This document shows, in pieces, positions 14,946-23,974 of a DNA stretch of 64,000 bases. The notes beneath the pieces were generated by a model. That model saw only the letters and a program-made list of their open reading frames with translations. It searched no databases and was not told where the DNA came from. The stretch is taken from positions 62,001 through 126,000 of the forward strand of contig JACAFB010000010.1 in NCBI GenBank assembly GCA_013388545.1, written 5' to 3'. The first letter of the stretch is position 1. Each line of letters starts with the position of its first letter. The position numbers and the translations under genes were made by a program. Origin of the DNA: Ignavibacteriaceae bacterium. GTDB taxonomy: Bacteria; Bacteroidota; Ignavibacteria; Ignavibacteriales; Ignavibacteriaceae.

Positions 14946-15529
14946 AATATTTTATGCGATATTAAATCTAAAAATTCTGTTCTGGTTCTCGCATCATCTT
15001 TAAAGATACCGTGCATTGCACTTGTAGTGGCAGACGAGTTTTGTTTTTCAACTCCACGCATCATCATGCACATATGAAATGCCTCAGCAACTACGGCTAC
15101 TCCGGAAGGCTGAAGATATTGCTCAAGTGTATCGGCAATTTGCTGCGTCATCCTCTCCTGAACCTGCAATCTTCGGGCAAAAACATCAACAATTCTTGGA
15201 ATCTTACTAAGACCTATAATTTTGCCGTTAGGAATGTACGCAAGATGAACTTTTCCATAAAACGGAAGAAGATGATGTTCACACATACTGTAGAAATCAA
15301 TGTTCTTAACTAGCACCATCTCATCGTATTTTTCATTGAAAATTGCATTATTCAGGACTTTTGAAATATCCTGATGGTAACCGGAGGTTAAAAATTCATA
15401 TGCTTTTGCAACTCGTGAAGGAGTTTTTTGAAGCCCTTCTCTTTCAGGATTTTCATTTACCTCTACAAGCAGGTTTTTGATCAGCTCTTCAATTCTTGAG
15501 TGATTCAAATTATTCTCCTTTGTATTCAA
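14942..15529 (-). CDS. folE: GTP cyclohydrolase I
   Basis: 195 residues, the normal length for FolE. It converts GTP to 7,8-dihydroneopterin triphosphate, the first step to folate and to biopterin. The zinc ligands are visible in [20 protein letters not shown] and [10 protein letters not shown], and the family stretch [20 protein letters not shown] is intact. It overlaps the upstream PTPS-like gene by 20 bases and the downstream SDR by 4, indicating tight co-expression. No other folate genes are adjacent, so biopterin synthesis is the likelier purpose of this copy. Confidence 0.96.
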   Translation of the reverse strand: MNTKENNLNHSRIEELIKNLLVEVNENPEREGLQKTPSRVAKAYEFLTSGYHQDISKVLNNAIFNEKYDEMVLVKNIDFYSMCEHHLLPFYGKVHLAYIPNGKIIGLSKIPRIVDVFARRLQVQERMTQQIADTLEQYLQPSGVAVVAEAFHMCMMMRGVEKQNSSATTSAMHGIFKDDARTRTEFLDLISHKIL

Positions 15530-15917
15530 AATAGTTGTTTTCTGTTTCGTATAGTTTTACTGAGTAGAGTTTACCGCTTGGAATTTTATCTTCAAGCTGT
15601 CTCCAAATTGCTATGGCAATGTTTTCGGCAGACGGTAGAATTCCAATCATAAAATCAGTATCAATATTCAGATTTTTATGATCAACTTTTTCTATTACAT
15701 TTTTTCTGATAATTTCTTTCAACTGTTTTATATCCATCACAAATCCTGTTGAGGGATCCGGTTTGCCTGCCACCACAACTTCAAGGGTGTAATTATGACC
15801 ATGCCAGTTAGGATTACTGCACTTACCATACAATTTGTAGTTCTCTTCATCCGTCAGTTCAGGATTAAAAAGACGATGAGCGGCAGCAAATGTTTCTCGT
15901 CGCGTAATGTAAACCAT
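15510..15917 (-). CDS. 6-pyruvoyl-tetrahydropterin synthase / QueD family enzyme
   Basis: 135 residues. The zinc His residues lie in AAAHRL and NWHGHNY, the catalytic Cys in [14 protein letters not shown], and the catalytic Asp-His in KVDHKNLN. The end [13 protein letters not shown] strongly recalls the animal PTPS C-terminus, from memory, as does GKCSNPN. This favours true PTPS over the queuosine enzyme QueD. It would turn dihydroneopterin triphosphate into 6-pyruvoyl-tetrahydropterin. The ATG is preceded by AAGGAGAT. It is first in a run with folE and two SDRs and lies near phenylalanine hydroxylase, consistent with biopterin synthesis. Confidence 0.85.
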   Translation of the reverse strand: MVYITRRETFAAAHRLFNPELTDEENYKLYGKCSNPNWHGHNYTLEVVVAGKPDPSTGFVMDIKQLKEIIRKNVIEKVDHKNLNIDTDFMIGILPSAENIAIAIWRQLEDKIPSGKLYSVKLYETENNYFEYKGE

Positions 15918-15935
15918 TTTATCTCCTTTTTAAAC

Positions 15936-16394
15936 TTAAGCTTTCAAAGCTTCCATTAACTCTTTATTATGACCTTCAACTTTTACTTTGTTAAATATTT
16001 TCTTAATCTTTCCGTTGCCATCAATAACATAGGTTGTTCTTTCAACACCCATATATTTTTTACCATACATGCTTTTTTCTTTCCAGACTTCGTATTTTTC
16101 AAGCATTTCTTTACTCTCGTCACTCAGCAAGTCAAAAGGGAGCTTAAACTTTTCAGCGAATTTTTTGTGCGACTCAACTGAATCCGGACTTACACCGAGA
16201 ATTACTGCATCAAGCTTTCCGAATTTAGGGAAATCATCTCTGAGATTACAAGCTTCAAGTGTACAGCCAGGAGTATTATCCTTGGGATAGAAATAAAGCA
16301 CAACATTTTTCCCTTTGAAGTCGGAAAGTGAAACAGTTTTACCATCCTGATTTTTTAATTTGAAAGCGGGGGCTTTCATTCCTTCTTTTAACAT
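15936..16394 (-). CDS. bcp: Thioredoxin-dependent peroxiredoxin, Bcp/PrxQ type
   Basis: 152 residues from the ATG at 16394. A longer frame from a TTG at 16436 would add 14 residues, but the internal ATG has a good ribosome-binding site (GAGGAA, 6 bases upstream) and gives the usual MLKEGMKAPAFKL start. The peroxidatic Cys is in TPGCTLEACNLRD and the resolving Cys follows five residues later, as in the atypical two-Cys Bcp group. It reduces hydroperoxides using thioredoxin. It lies between phenylalanine hydroxylase and the pterin genes, where protection of oxygen-sensitive tetrahydropterin may be useful (inference). Confidence 0.93.
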   Translation of the reverse strand: MLKEGMKAPAFKLKNQDGKTVSLSDFKGKNVVLYFYPKDNTPGCTLEACNLRDDFPKFGKLDAVILGVSPDSVESHKKFAEKFKLPFDLLSDESKEMLEKYEVWKEKSMYGKKYMGVERTTYVIDGNGKIKKIFNKVKVEGHNKELMEALKA

Positions 16395-16400
16395 AAAACA

Positions 16401-16406
16401 TTCCTC
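16401..16406 (-). promoter_or_regulatory. Ribosome-binding site that fixes the bcp start
   Basis: GAGGAA on the minus strand, 6 bases before the ATG at 16394. It decides between this ATG and the upstream TTG at 16436. Confidence 0.7.
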
Positions 16407-16483
16407 ATTTATTTTTACAAATTTCTGAATAAACAAAATAGTTTAATAATTCAGTAATCATAACAATAACATAAATTAAAAGT

Positions 16484-17296
16484 TCATTTAAGAAGATTGT
16501 TTCTCTTAGTCCACTCTTTGAAACCTTCCTCAAGCTGCTCAAATGATTCGATAGCAAAAAGCACCGGCTGAAGATGCCAGACTTCATAAGGCTGATTAAC
16601 CAATTCTTCAGGCACAAAATCTTTAACTTCAACTTCTGTTGATAATGCATGTTGAACCTCACCGGATGAGGAAACAATACCAGCACCGTAAATTCTCAGC
16701 CCTTCTTTTTGTCTTATTAATCCGAATTCAACTGTGAACCAGTGAAATGTTTCCAGTTTTGTTCTCAAAGGACCTTCAGCTTTTAATGCAGCCTCTCCAA
16801 ACATCTGATAAAATGAAGCAAAATTTTTGTTAGTCAATAAAGGCATATGACCAAAAATATCATGAAATAAATCCGGTGCCGGAGTATAATCGAGTTCTTC
16901 TTTCCCTCGAATGTAATCGGTTGAAGGAAATATTTTTTGCTGAAGAAGTTCAAAAAAATTCTGTTCATGAATCAATCCGGGCACACGGGCAATCTTCCAG
17001 CCGGTTTCCTTCTTGAAAACGGAACTTATTTCTTTTAATGATGGAATTTTATCCTCTGAAAAATTCAACTTATGAACACCATCGAGATATTCCTGGCAAA
17101 CTTTTCCGGGTAAATATTTCATCTGCCTTTTAAACAAAGTTTTCCAGGTTTCGTGGTCAGTATCAGGATATTCAGGGTAAATGATTTCATTATCAACAGG
17201 AACAGATGATGTTAACTTTTGTGGAATGCATCTTGGATCAATTCCCTTGCCGGCAGCTTTTTCATAAGCAGAAAGGTTCTGATCATTTTGATTCAT
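16484..17296 (-). CDS. phhA: Phenylalanine 4-hydroxylase (pterin-dependent aromatic amino acid hydroxylase)
   Basis: 270 residues, the size of bacterial single-domain enzymes without an ACT regulatory domain. The iron ligands are visible: two His in PDLFHDIFGHMPLL and the Glu in FHWFTVEFGLIRQ. Conserved GLRIYGAGIVSSSGE follows. It converts phenylalanine to tyrosine with molecular oxygen and a tetrahydropterin cofactor. It is followed by bcp and by genes for PTPS, GTP cyclohydrolase I and SDRs, so substrate and cofactor supply are probably linked. GGAGATCT lies upstream of the ATG. Confidence 0.94.
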   Translation of the reverse strand: MNQNDQNLSAYEKAAGKGIDPRCIPQKLTSSVPVDNEIIYPEYPDTDHETWKTLFKRQMKYLPGKVCQEYLDGVHKLNFSEDKIPSLKEISSVFKKETGWKIARVPGLIHEQNFFELLQQKIFPSTDYIRGKEELDYTPAPDLFHDIFGHMPLLTNKNFASFYQMFGEAALKAEGPLRTKLETFHWFTVEFGLIRQKEGLRIYGAGIVSSSGEVQHALSTEVEVKDFVPEELVNQPYEVWHLQPVLFAIESFEQLEEGFKEWTKRNNLLK

Positions 17297-17530
17297 TTAT
17301 TAAGATCTCCTATTTATGAATTTTTCAGTTGTCATAAAATAAATAAATCATTTATTAAAAAAATAATTCAAGTGATATTTTTGAATGTCATTCTCAGTTA
17401 TTTTTTCATTAAGTAATTCTGTCTTAACTTTCATTAAAAGATTAGTATAAGTTTAGAACAAAGAATCCGGGAAATTATTCAGGTATATTTCAACAGGATT
17501 TGTAGTAACCTTTTTGAGCAAGCTAATTAT

Positions 17531-17941
17531 TTGAAAATTGAACTTAACATAAACCAGTCTGCTGTCATTCCTTTCAGAAAAGAAAAAGGCAGTATAGAAA
17601 TCTTGTTGATTACCTCGATTAAGAAAAAAAAATGGATAATTCCCAAGGGATATATAGAGTTTAATCTTTCCGCATTTGAGTCGGCAAAAAAGGAAGCTTA
17701 CGAAGAAGCAGGTGTTATCGGAACAAATGAGACCATCGAACTCGGGCATTTCATTTTGAATAAATCAACAGGAAAGAATTCCATTGTGGTTTTTTCAATG
17801 GAAGTAATAAAACTTCTCGATAATTTTCCGGAAAAAGAATTGCGAAGAAGAAAATGGTTTTCGATAAACGAAGCAGCAGAGGTTGTAAGCATACGTGAAA
17901 TTTCGCGGATGATATTGAATCTTCCGGCATTCATAAGTTGA
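17531..17941 (+). CDS. Nudix hydrolase with a variant Nudix box
   Basis: 136 residues. The Nudix region reads PKGYIEFNLSAFESAK then KEAYEEAGV. The catalytic EE and trailing G are present, but the E normally at position 7 of the box is Leu and the Arg is Lys. The PKG entry with this spacing resembles the diphosphoinositol/dinucleotide polyphosphate hydrolase-like branch, where the box also deviates. It would hydrolyse a nucleoside-diphosphate-linked compound of unknown identity. The start is TTG with no clear ribosome-binding site. The 3' end overlaps recX by 11 bases in convergent orientation. Confidence 0.75.
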   Translation: MKIELNINQSAVIPFRKEKGSIEILLITSIKKKKWIIPKGYIEFNLSAFESAKKEAYEEAGVIGTNETIELGHFILNKSTGKNSIVVFSMEVIKLLDNFPEKELRRRKWFSINEAAEVVSIREISRMILNLPAFIS

Positions 17942-18572
17942 TATCCTTTGAACTCATCACAGTGTTGACAGCATTCTTTGCCTCATCATAATCATATCCG
18001 CGCTGAATTAAAAAGTTTAAAAGTTTTTGACGAAGGATTAAATCATCATAATCTCTGACTCTGAGCTGTTTCAATTTCCTGGCTGCAAGTGAACCTGCAT
18101 TTGCTAAAGATTCTTTTTCCGCGAATAAGTCCGATACCACCTGATTGACAATTTGCCGTGAGATTCCTCTTTTAATAAGCTCGGATTCAATTTTTTTATT
18201 TCCCCATAGTTTTAGTCTGATTTTTTCTTCTGCAAACTCTTCAGCAAATTTCTTGTCATCAATAATGCTGTTCTGAACCAGTTCTTCAATAACACTGGAA
18301 ACAAGATGGGCATCATATTTTTTTTGCCTTAATTTTATTTCAAGCTCGCGGGAGGAATGCAGCCTGCGTCCAATCAAAGTAAATGCTTTTTGCTTTATAT
18401 GATATTTCTGATTTTCCACAAGAAGAGAATCAAAAAGGCTCCGTGAAATTTCTTTATCTTTCCGGAGCCCGTTTCTAACACACACTTCGTAAGACAGGAT
18501 AAGCTTATCACCTTCATCAAAAAGAACTATCACATTGCGCTCATCCTTTTTCTGAATACGAATGACCTTCAT
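17931..18572 (-). CDS. recX: RecA regulator RecX
   Basis: 213 residues. It is made of three-helix repeats typical of RecX: ALTLIGRRLHSSRELEIKL-type sequence near residue 65, LVQNSIIDDKKFAEEFAEEK near 110, then WGNKKIESELIKRGIS. An N-terminal beta-like segment of about 45 residues precedes these, as in RecX of related phyla. RecX limits RecA filament growth. It lies 18 bases downstream of recA in the same direction, the most common arrangement for this pair. Confidence 0.9.
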   Translation of the reverse strand: MKVIRIQKKDERNVIVLFDEGDKLILSYEVCVRNGLRKDKEISRSLFDSLLVENQKYHIKQKAFTLIGRRLHSSRELEIKLRQKKYDAHLVSSVIEELVQNSIIDDKKFAEEFAEEKIRLKLWGNKKIESELIKRGISRQIVNQVVSDLFAEKESLANAGSLAARKLKQLRVRDYDDLILRQKLLNFLIQRGYDYDEAKNAVNTVMSSKDINL

Positions 18573-18590
18573 ACCAAAATTAATACAGTA

Positions 18591-19646
18591 TTATTTTTTC
18601 TTTTCTTTTTCTTTTGTAAGTGATTTCTCTTCTGTTTTAACCTCAACAGCAGGAAGCATACCAAGTTTTGTTTTAACATCTTTATCAAGCTTTTGATAAA
18701 GATCTGGAAATTCAACAAGTTTAGTTTTTAACTGTTCACGACCCTGAAATCTGTCTTCATCATAGGTAAACCACGCACCACTTTTCTTTATTATTCCAAA
18801 GTTGGTTGCAAGGTCTATCAAATCACCGGTTTTACTTATTCCTTCATTGTAAAGAATATCAAACTCAACTTCCTTGAAGGGAGGAGCAACTTTACTCTTC
18901 ACAATTTTCACTTTTGTCCGGTTCCCGATAACGTCAGTTCCTTCTTTAATTGCAGCAATGCGTCTGATATCAATTCTGAGTGAAGCATAAAACTTTAATG
19001 CATTACCTCCGGTAGTAGTTTCAGGATTTCCAAACATAACTCCGATTTTGCTTCTTAATTGATTCACAAAAATTACAGAGGTTTTTGATTTTGATATAGC
19101 GCCGGTAAGTTTTCTTAAAGCCTGCGACATAAGCCTTGCCTGAACTGCCATAGTTGCATCGCCCATCTCTCCTTCTATTTCAGATCGGGGAACAAGTGCC
19201 GCAACTGAATCGATAACAATCACATCAATCGCATTACTTCTTACAAGTGTATCGGTAATTTCGAGAGCTTGCTCTCCATAATCCGGCTGTGAAAGAAGAA
19301 GATTTGTTGTGTCAACGCCGAGTCTTTTGGCATAATTAACATCAAGCGCATGTTCAGCATCTATGAATGCAGCCAAACCGCCAGCCTTCTGTGCTTCAGC
19401 GATTATGTGAAGACAAAGAGTGGTTTTTCCGCTCGATTCGGGTCCATAAATTTCCGTAATTCTTCCTCGTGGAACTCCACCAATCCCAAGAGCATAGTCC
19501 AGAGACAGTGCACCAGTGGGAATTGATTCAACATTGGTAATCACTCCATCGCCAAGTTTCATGATTGAGCCTTTGCCATAGGTTTTTTCTATACTGGCAA
19601 TTGCTTCTTCAATAATTTTCAGCTTCTGATCTTTTTCAGTGCTCAT
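18591..19646 (-). CDS. recA: Recombinase RecA
   Basis: 351 residues, full length. The Walker A motif is GPESSGKTT near residue 69, the Walker B region is [12 protein letters not shown], and the L2/filament segment [22 protein letters not shown] is intact. The C-terminus is lysine- and glutamate-rich, as usual. It catalyses strand exchange and promotes LexA-type self-cleavage. A strong ribosome-binding site GGAGG lies 5 bases before the ATG. It is followed by recX and preceded by thpR at 12 bases, so thpR-cinA may be transcribed through it. Confidence 0.99.
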   Translation of the reverse strand: MSTEKDQKLKIIEEAIASIEKTYGKGSIMKLGDGVITNVESIPTGALSLDYALGIGGVPRGRITEIYGPESSGKTTLCLHIIAEAQKAGGLAAFIDAEHALDVNYAKRLGVDTTNLLLSQPDYGEQALEITDTLVRSNAIDVIVIDSVAALVPRSEIEGEMGDATMAVQARLMSQALRKLTGAISKSKTSVIFVNQLRSKIGVMFGNPETTTGGNALKFYASLRIDIRRIAAIKEGTDVIGNRTKVKIVKSKVAPPFKEVEFDILYNEGISKTGDLIDLATNFGIIKKSGAWFTYDEDRFQGREQLKTKLVEFPDLYQKLDKDVKTKLGMLPAVEVKTEEKSLTKEKEKKK

Positions 19647-19658
19647 TTTTCCTCCAAT

Positions 19659-20210
19659 TCAGTTTAAGTCAAATGATTTAATTTCGGTGTAAACGGATCC
19701 TGACGGCTTTAATTCACTTTTAAACAGAATTATCTTTTCAGATACAAAGCTTAATTCAGGAACATCATATTCTTCAAACTTTTTAATTAATTCGCCGGGA
19801 AAATTGTTTTTTATTCTTAATAGTGTAAGGTGAGCTTTAAATTTTCTTACTTCGGGCTCGATGCCAAATATACTTATCTCACGGTTTAATTTTTCCACAA
19901 GTTCAACAAGATTTTTTTCTGAATTTAATCCAATCCATAAAATTCGTGGATCTTTTTTTGAAAAAAAGAACCCGAATCTTCCAAGCTTCAAACGCATTTT
20001 TGGCAAATGGTTTAAAAAACTTAATGAATGGATTAACTCAGATAATTTTTCTTCGGGAAATTCACCTATGAACTTTAATGTCAGATGAAGTTTATCAGCA
20101 GGCTCCCACTTAAATAAAGAATTTGTCACTACAATTTCATTCCTGAGTTCAATTACTTTTTCAACGATAGCAGATGGAATTTTCAGGGCGATAAAAAGTC
20201 TAATCATCAA
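19659..20210 (-). CDS. thpR: RNA 2',3'-cyclic phosphodiesterase (2'-5' RNA ligase family)
   Basis: 183 residues with the two H-x-T-x motifs of the 2H phosphoesterase family: HLTLKFIGEFPEEKL near residue 45 and HLTLLRIKN near residue 128. It opens 2',3'-cyclic phosphates on RNA ends. The reading frame can start at TTG (20210) or the adjacent ATG (20207). The start overlaps the end of cinA by about 10 bases. The cinA-thpR-recA order is commonly seen in bacteria. Confidence 0.92.
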   Translation of the reverse strand: MMIRLFIALKIPSAIVEKVIELRNEIVVTNSLFKWEPADKLHLTLKFIGEFPEEKLSELIHSLSFLNHLPKMRLKLGRFGFFFSKKDPRILWIGLNSEKNLVELVEKLNREISIFGIEPEVRKFKAHLTLLRIKNNFPGELIKKFEEYDVPELSFVSEKIILFKSELKPSGSVYTEIKSFDLN

Positions 20211-21456
20211 TGCTAATACCTAATAAATATCTTCTGATAGTTTCAATAGCCGCCTGGGCTGTTCGCTGTTTATTAGTTAATCTGTCGTTACCAAAAATAA
20301 ATTTCCTGGCAGTGCAAAGTTTATCATCACAAAATCCAATATAAACCAGACCGACAGGTTTTTCGGGAGTTGCACCTCGTGGGCCCATTATTCCGGTAGA
20401 AGATAATCCTAAATCAGAACCACTTGTGCTTCTGACACCTTCAGCCATCTGACGGGCGACTTCCAGACTTACTGAACCGAATTGTGCAAGTGTATCTTCA
20501 TTCACACTTAAAATTTCTACTTTATAAGCATTGCTGTATGCAACTACTCCTCTTTGAAAATAAGCACTGCTTCCATTAACATTTGTCAGCATGTTTGAAA
20601 TCATTCCGCCCGTGCAAGATTCTGCCACGGAAATGGTTAAGCCGCGTTCAGTTAGTAATCTGCCGACAATTTCTTCTAGGGTTTCATCATATTTCCCAAA
20701 AATGAACCTACCGACTTTAGTTCTGATCCTTTGTTCAATTTCCTGAAGTTTATTTCTCGCAATTTCCTCATTATGCTCTGAGACTGTTATACGAAGCTTA
20801 ACACCGAAAGGATTTGGAAGAAAGGCAAGTTTAGCACCTTCAAGAAGTTCAGTCAGATTTCCCAGTCTTTCAGAAAGCATTGATTCAGGAATTCCGGTTG
20901 TCTGAAGTGTCAATCTTTGAACAAAGTTTGTATCACCGATTCTTCGTTCATTAAGAATTGGTAAAACGGAATTTAAAAACATGCTCTTCATTTCCTGGGG
21001 AACACCGGGCATCGATACAAATAACTTGTTATCTTTTTCAAGCAGGAGTCCGGGAGCTGTTCCGAAATAATTTCTTATTACCTGTGCGTTATGAGGTACC
21101 AAAGCCTGATCTTCAAGAGCTTTTGAAATCTTTCTTCCGCGTTTCTCAAGAAATGAATTTATGTCTGAAAGCACTTCGTTGTTTGGTATAAGTTTAGACC
21201 TGAAGAATTTTTGAATACACTTTTTTGTAATGTCATCGTGTGTTGGACCAAGGCCACCGGTTATAATTGTAATATCGGCTTTATTAAAAGCATGTTTAAA
21301 TTCATCCAGTATATCAGATTCTTCATCTGCAACAGTGACAGACTTTATAACATCAAAGTTGTTTTCTGAAAGCTTTTCTCCCAGAAATGCAGCATTAGTA
21401 TTTATTGTCTGCCCAATAAGAATTTCTTCGCCAATTGTAATTAAATAAACGTTCAT
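20200..21456 (-). CDS. cinA: CinA: nicotinamide-nucleotide amidase / ADP-ribose pyrophosphatase-like
   Basis: 418 residues with both CinA domains. The N-terminal molybdopterin-binding-like domain is intact (ITGGLGPTHDDITK near residue 67, VSMPGVPQEMKSMF near 150). The C-terminal pyridine-nucleotide deamidase domain follows (SVAESCTGGMISNMLTN near residue 280, SSTGIMGPRGATPEKPVG near 355). It recycles NMN to nicotinate mononucleotide and is linked to competence and DNA damage in some bacteria. It is co-directional with thpR, recA and recX. Confidence 0.96.
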   Translation of the reverse strand: MNVYLITIGEEILIGQTINTNAAFLGEKLSENNFDVIKSVTVADEESDILDEFKHAFNKADITIITGGLGPTHDDITKKCIQKFFRSKLIPNNEVLSDINSFLEKRGRKISKALEDQALVPHNAQVIRNYFGTAPGLLLEKDNKLFVSMPGVPQEMKSMFLNSVLPILNERRIGDTNFVQRLTLQTTGIPESMLSERLGNLTELLEGAKLAFLPNPFGVKLRITVSEHNEEIARNKLQEIEQRIRTKVGRFIFGKYDETLEEIVGRLLTERGLTISVAESCTGGMISNMLTNVNGSSAYFQRGVVAYSNAYKVEILSVNEDTLAQFGSVSLEVARQMAEGVRSTSGSDLGLSSTGIMGPRGATPEKPVGLVYIGFCDDKLCTARKFIFGNDRLTNKQRTAQAAIETIRRYLLGISIDD

Positions 21457-21470
21457 TTTTTATCAATTTA

Positions 21471-21932
21471 TTAAAGGTTTTTAATCAGGTACAAAATTAA
21501 ATGAATAATTATTAAACTATAAATTCCGCCAAGAACATCATCAGCCACAATTCCCAATCCGCCATCAAGTTTTTCAAGCTTTCTGATTGGAAAAATTTTT
21601 ATTATGTCAATAATTCTCCAAATGAAAAATGCTGTTACATAAATTGCAAAACTCTTCGGTAAAAAAATCAATGATATCCACATTCCGATAACCTCGTCAA
21701 TTGTACATTCTGCAGGATCTTTCCCATAAACTTTTTCAAACTTGCTTCCAACGTAAATACCATAAATTATTGACAGAAAAATCAGTGGAATAATTATATA
21801 AGCATTATCAAATCCCGGAATAGCAATATAAATAATCAATGCAGCCAGGCTTCCAAAAGTGCCTGAAGCAAAAGGTATGTAGCCTGTGAAGAATCCTGAT
21901 CCTAAAAATTTATCAATAAAATTAATTTTCAC
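21471..21932 (-). CDS. pgpA: Phosphatidylglycerophosphatase A
   Basis: 153 residues with four membrane segments and the PgpA motifs: FFTGYIPFASGTFGSL near the N-terminus, CTIDEVIGMWISL in the middle, and ADDVLGGIYS near the C-terminus. It removes the phosphate from phosphatidylglycerophosphate to give phosphatidylglycerol. The start is GTG and overlaps the end of pgsA by 11 bases, so the two consecutive steps of phosphatidylglycerol synthesis are translationally coupled. Confidence 0.93.
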   Translation of the reverse strand: MKINFIDKFLGSGFFTGYIPFASGTFGSLAALIIYIAIPGFDNAYIIIPLIFLSIIYGIYVGSKFEKVYGKDPAECTIDEVIGMWISLIFLPKSFAIYVTAFFIWRIIDIIKIFPIRKLEKLDGGLGIVADDVLGGIYSLIIIHLILYLIKNL

Positions 21933-22518
21933 TTAAAATCAGCTTCCTTAAAAGTTGTCTGTTTTTATATAAATAGTTAACACCGGAATAAAAGGTTAGA
22001 ATTGTAATTATCAACATTCCAAAGTAAACCAGATTTTCATTGAGTAACACTTGCAAAAATTTTTTTTGATTAGTATTCAATAAACTGCTTGATTCAAATA
22101 CTGTCAGAATTAAAACGTAATACAAAAATGTCATTTGTAAAGCGGTTTTCCATTTAGCTGATTTTTCAGTTACGAAGAGGACCTCTTTATAGTTTGCTAA
22201 ACTTCTGAGAATTGTGATCATTATATCCCTTGTAATTATTATAATCACCATCCAGAGTTCCAATTTACCTGCAACAACAAGAGCAATAAATCCGGCAGAA
22301 GTTAATATTTTATCAGCAAGCGGATCCCAAAACTTTCCCCAGTTAGTTATATAATTAAATTTTCGCGCAAGCCAGCCATCATACCAATCAGTTAATGCAG
22401 CAAGAATAAAAATTATCAATGAGATTTGGCGCAATTCCGGATTGTTTGTCAGAAAGAAGAATAAAAATACCGGTGTCAGTATTATTCTTAATATTGTAAG
22501 CTGATTGGGAAGAATCAT
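21922..22518 (-). CDS. pgsA: CDP-diacylglycerol-glycerol-3-phosphate 3-phosphatidyltransferase
   Basis: 198 residues. The CDP-alcohol phosphatidyltransferase signature is present at about residues 42-70: DWYDGWLARKF, then WGKFWDPLADKIL. It has about five membrane helices. It makes phosphatidylglycerophosphate, which the overlapping pgpA product dephosphorylates. It lies 13 bases downstream of the DUF971 gene in the same direction. Confidence 0.94.
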   Translation of the reverse strand: MILPNQLTILRIILTPVFLFFFLTNNPELRQISLIIFILAALTDWYDGWLARKFNYITNWGKFWDPLADKILTSAGFIALVVAGKLELWMVIIIITRDIMITILRSLANYKEVLFVTEKSAKWKTALQMTFLYYVLILTVFESSSLLNTNQKKFLQVLLNENLVYFGMLIITILTFYSGVNYLYKNRQLLRKLILSEN

Positions 22519-22531
22519 TTATGATTTCCAA

Positions 22532-22825
22532 TTAATTGCCGGCTAACATTCTAATAAACGGGAATTCATATATACCAGTTTTATGTCCATCTTGCCAGGT
22601 TATCATCAATCCGTAGTTACCAACAGTATTAATTTCCTTCACACTTACCTGATCCAACGAAAAAATCGGGATATATGTTTTGCTCTGCTTTTCAAGTTCA
22701 GAGAGGCAAGTAGCGCACGGACAAAATCTGCGAAGCTTGTTCAATTTTATAACTGACTCACTGCCATCATCCCATTTAACAGAGAGATCAATTTTATCAA
22801 CGACTCTGATTTGCAGCGGAAACAT
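22532..22825 (-). CDS. DUF971 (gamma-butyrobetaine hydroxylase N-terminal-like) protein
   Basis: 97 residues forming a stand-alone copy of the small zinc-binding domain found at the N-terminus of gamma-butyrobetaine hydroxylases. The ligand cluster is RRFCPCATC near residue 35, followed by GNYGLMITWQDGHKTGIYEF, the typical end. These proteins are often linked to iron-sulfur cluster proteins, but their role is not fixed. It abuts purC and precedes pgsA; this does not point to a specific partner. Confidence 0.85.
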   Translation of the reverse strand: MFPLQIRVVDKIDLSVKWDDGSESVIKLNKLRRFCPCATCLSELEKQSKTYIPIFSLDQVSVKEINTVGNYGLMITWQDGHKTGIYEFPFIRMLAGN

Positions 22826-23722
22826 TTAGCTTACCTGTCCACCGGTTAATTTGAAGAGTGCTTCAAGATATTTTTCACTTGTTTTTTCTATAACATCCTC
22901 GGGAAGTTCAGGAGGCGGTGGCTGTTTATTGAATCCGATTGATATTAAATAGTCTCTTACAAATTGTTTATCGAAACTTTCCTGGGCACTTCCCTTTCGA
23001 TATTTTTCCAGAGGCCAAAATCTGGAGGAATCAGGAGTTAATAGTTCATCGACAAGAATTATCTCATCATTAAAACTGCCGAATTCCATTTTAGTATCGG
23101 CAATGATTATTCCTTTGCTTAATGCAAATGCACTTGCCTGCTTGTAAATCTCAATGGTTTTCTGTTTGATGAAAGAAACCGCTTTTTCCCCGGCAATTGA
23201 AACTGCAATTTTTTCTGAAATGTTTTCATCGTGTAAACCAAATTCAGCTTTTGTCGCGGGAGTAAAAATTGGTTCAGATAATTTTTCAGATTCAACAAGG
23301 CCTGAAGGTAATTTAATTCCGCAAATACTTCCTGTTCGCTGATAATCAATCCAACCCGATCCGGAAATATATCCTCTTACAACACTTTCAATGGGAAATA
23401 CGCTTGCCTTTTTAACAAGCATACTGCGTCCTTCTAATTCGTCTTTATATTTCGAGCATACTTCAGGGAATTCATTAACGTTGGTTGATAAGAGGTGGTT
23501 CTTAACAATATTTTCAGAAAACTTAAACCAAAACTCAGAGATTTTTGTAAGAACTTTACCTTTATTTGGAATTCCCTGATTCATGATCACATCAAATGCA
23601 GAAAGCCGGTCGGTAGAAACAATCAGGAAAAAATCTTCAACCTCATAGATATCCCTTACCTTTCCGCGTTTCACAAGTTTTAGTTCAGGGAAATTAGTTT
23701 CGAGAATAATTTTGGTTTTCAT
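22826..23722 (-). CDS. purC: SAICAR synthetase (phosphoribosylaminoimidazole-succinocarboxamide synthase)
   Basis: 298 residues, the longer form of PurC. The ATP loop GKVRDIYEV lies near residue 20, [10 protein letters not shown] near 35, [15 protein letters not shown] near 115, and the Asp-rich end [16 protein letters not shown] near 225. It joins CAIR and aspartate in the eighth step of purine synthesis. All key motifs are present, in contrast to the PurC-like protein at 50128. It abuts the DUF971 gene. Confidence 0.97.
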   Translation of the reverse strand: MKTKIILETNFPELKLVKRGKVRDIYEVEDFFLIVSTDRLSAFDVIMNQGIPNKGKVLTKISEFWFKFSENIVKNHLLSTNVNEFPEVCSKYKDELEGRSMLVKKASVFPIESVVRGYISGSGWIDYQRTGSICGIKLPSGLVESEKLSEPIFTPATKAEFGLHDENISEKIAVSIAGEKAVSFIKQKTIEIYKQASAFALSKGIIIADTKMEFGSFNDEIILVDELLTPDSSRFWPLEKYRKGSAQESFDKQFVRDYLISIGFNKQPPPPELPEDVIEKTSEKYLEALFKLTGGQVS

Positions 23723-23806
23723 TTGGGATGCAAATAATTTATTGCAAATATAGTCAGCTACTTATCTGAATTCAAATTTAAGTAAATGGTTTAACAGCTT
23801 TAAAAT

Positions 23807-23833
23807 AAAAAAGAGGCGGTCGGTAACGCCTCT
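23807..23833 (-). terminator. Terminator after tRNA-Phe
   Basis: On the minus strand, AGAGGCG pairs with CGCCTCT around an 8-base loop and is followed by TTTTTATTTTA. It lies 8 bases after the 3' end of tRNA-Phe and could also end transcripts running through from glmS. Confidence 0.8.
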
Positions 23834-23841
23834 AAGTAAAG

Positions 23842-23914
23842 TGGGCAGAGAGGGAATCGAACCCCCGACACAAGGATTTTCAGTCCTTTGCTCTACCGAC
23901 TGAGCTATCTGCCC
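23842..23914 (-). tRNA. tRNA-Phe (anticodon GAA)
   Basis: 73 bases on the minus strand. The acceptor stem is GGGCAGA/TCTGCCC with discriminator A. The D-arm sequence is AGCTCAGTCGGTAGAGC, the anticodon loop CTGAAAA (anticodon GAA) lies within GGACTGAAAATCC, and the T arm is GGGGGTTCGATTCCCTC. CCA is not encoded. It lies 60 bases downstream of glmS. Confidence 0.97.
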
Positions 23915-23974
23915 GTCTTTTGGAAGCCAAAAATAATTATTTTCCTTTAAAGTAAAAAGTAAAGATAATAACGT

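Noticed and set aside
16484-16686. Minus-strand open frame (16405-16686) covering the bcp upstream gap
   Set aside because: It lies in a second frame over the end of phenylalanine hydroxylase and gives no family match. bcp starts well from the ATG at 16394.
17219-17416. 65-residue plus-strand open frame at the start of phenylalanine hydroxylase
   Set aside because: It runs antisense to the hydroxylase start and ends in AT-rich non-coding sequence. No recognisable motif.
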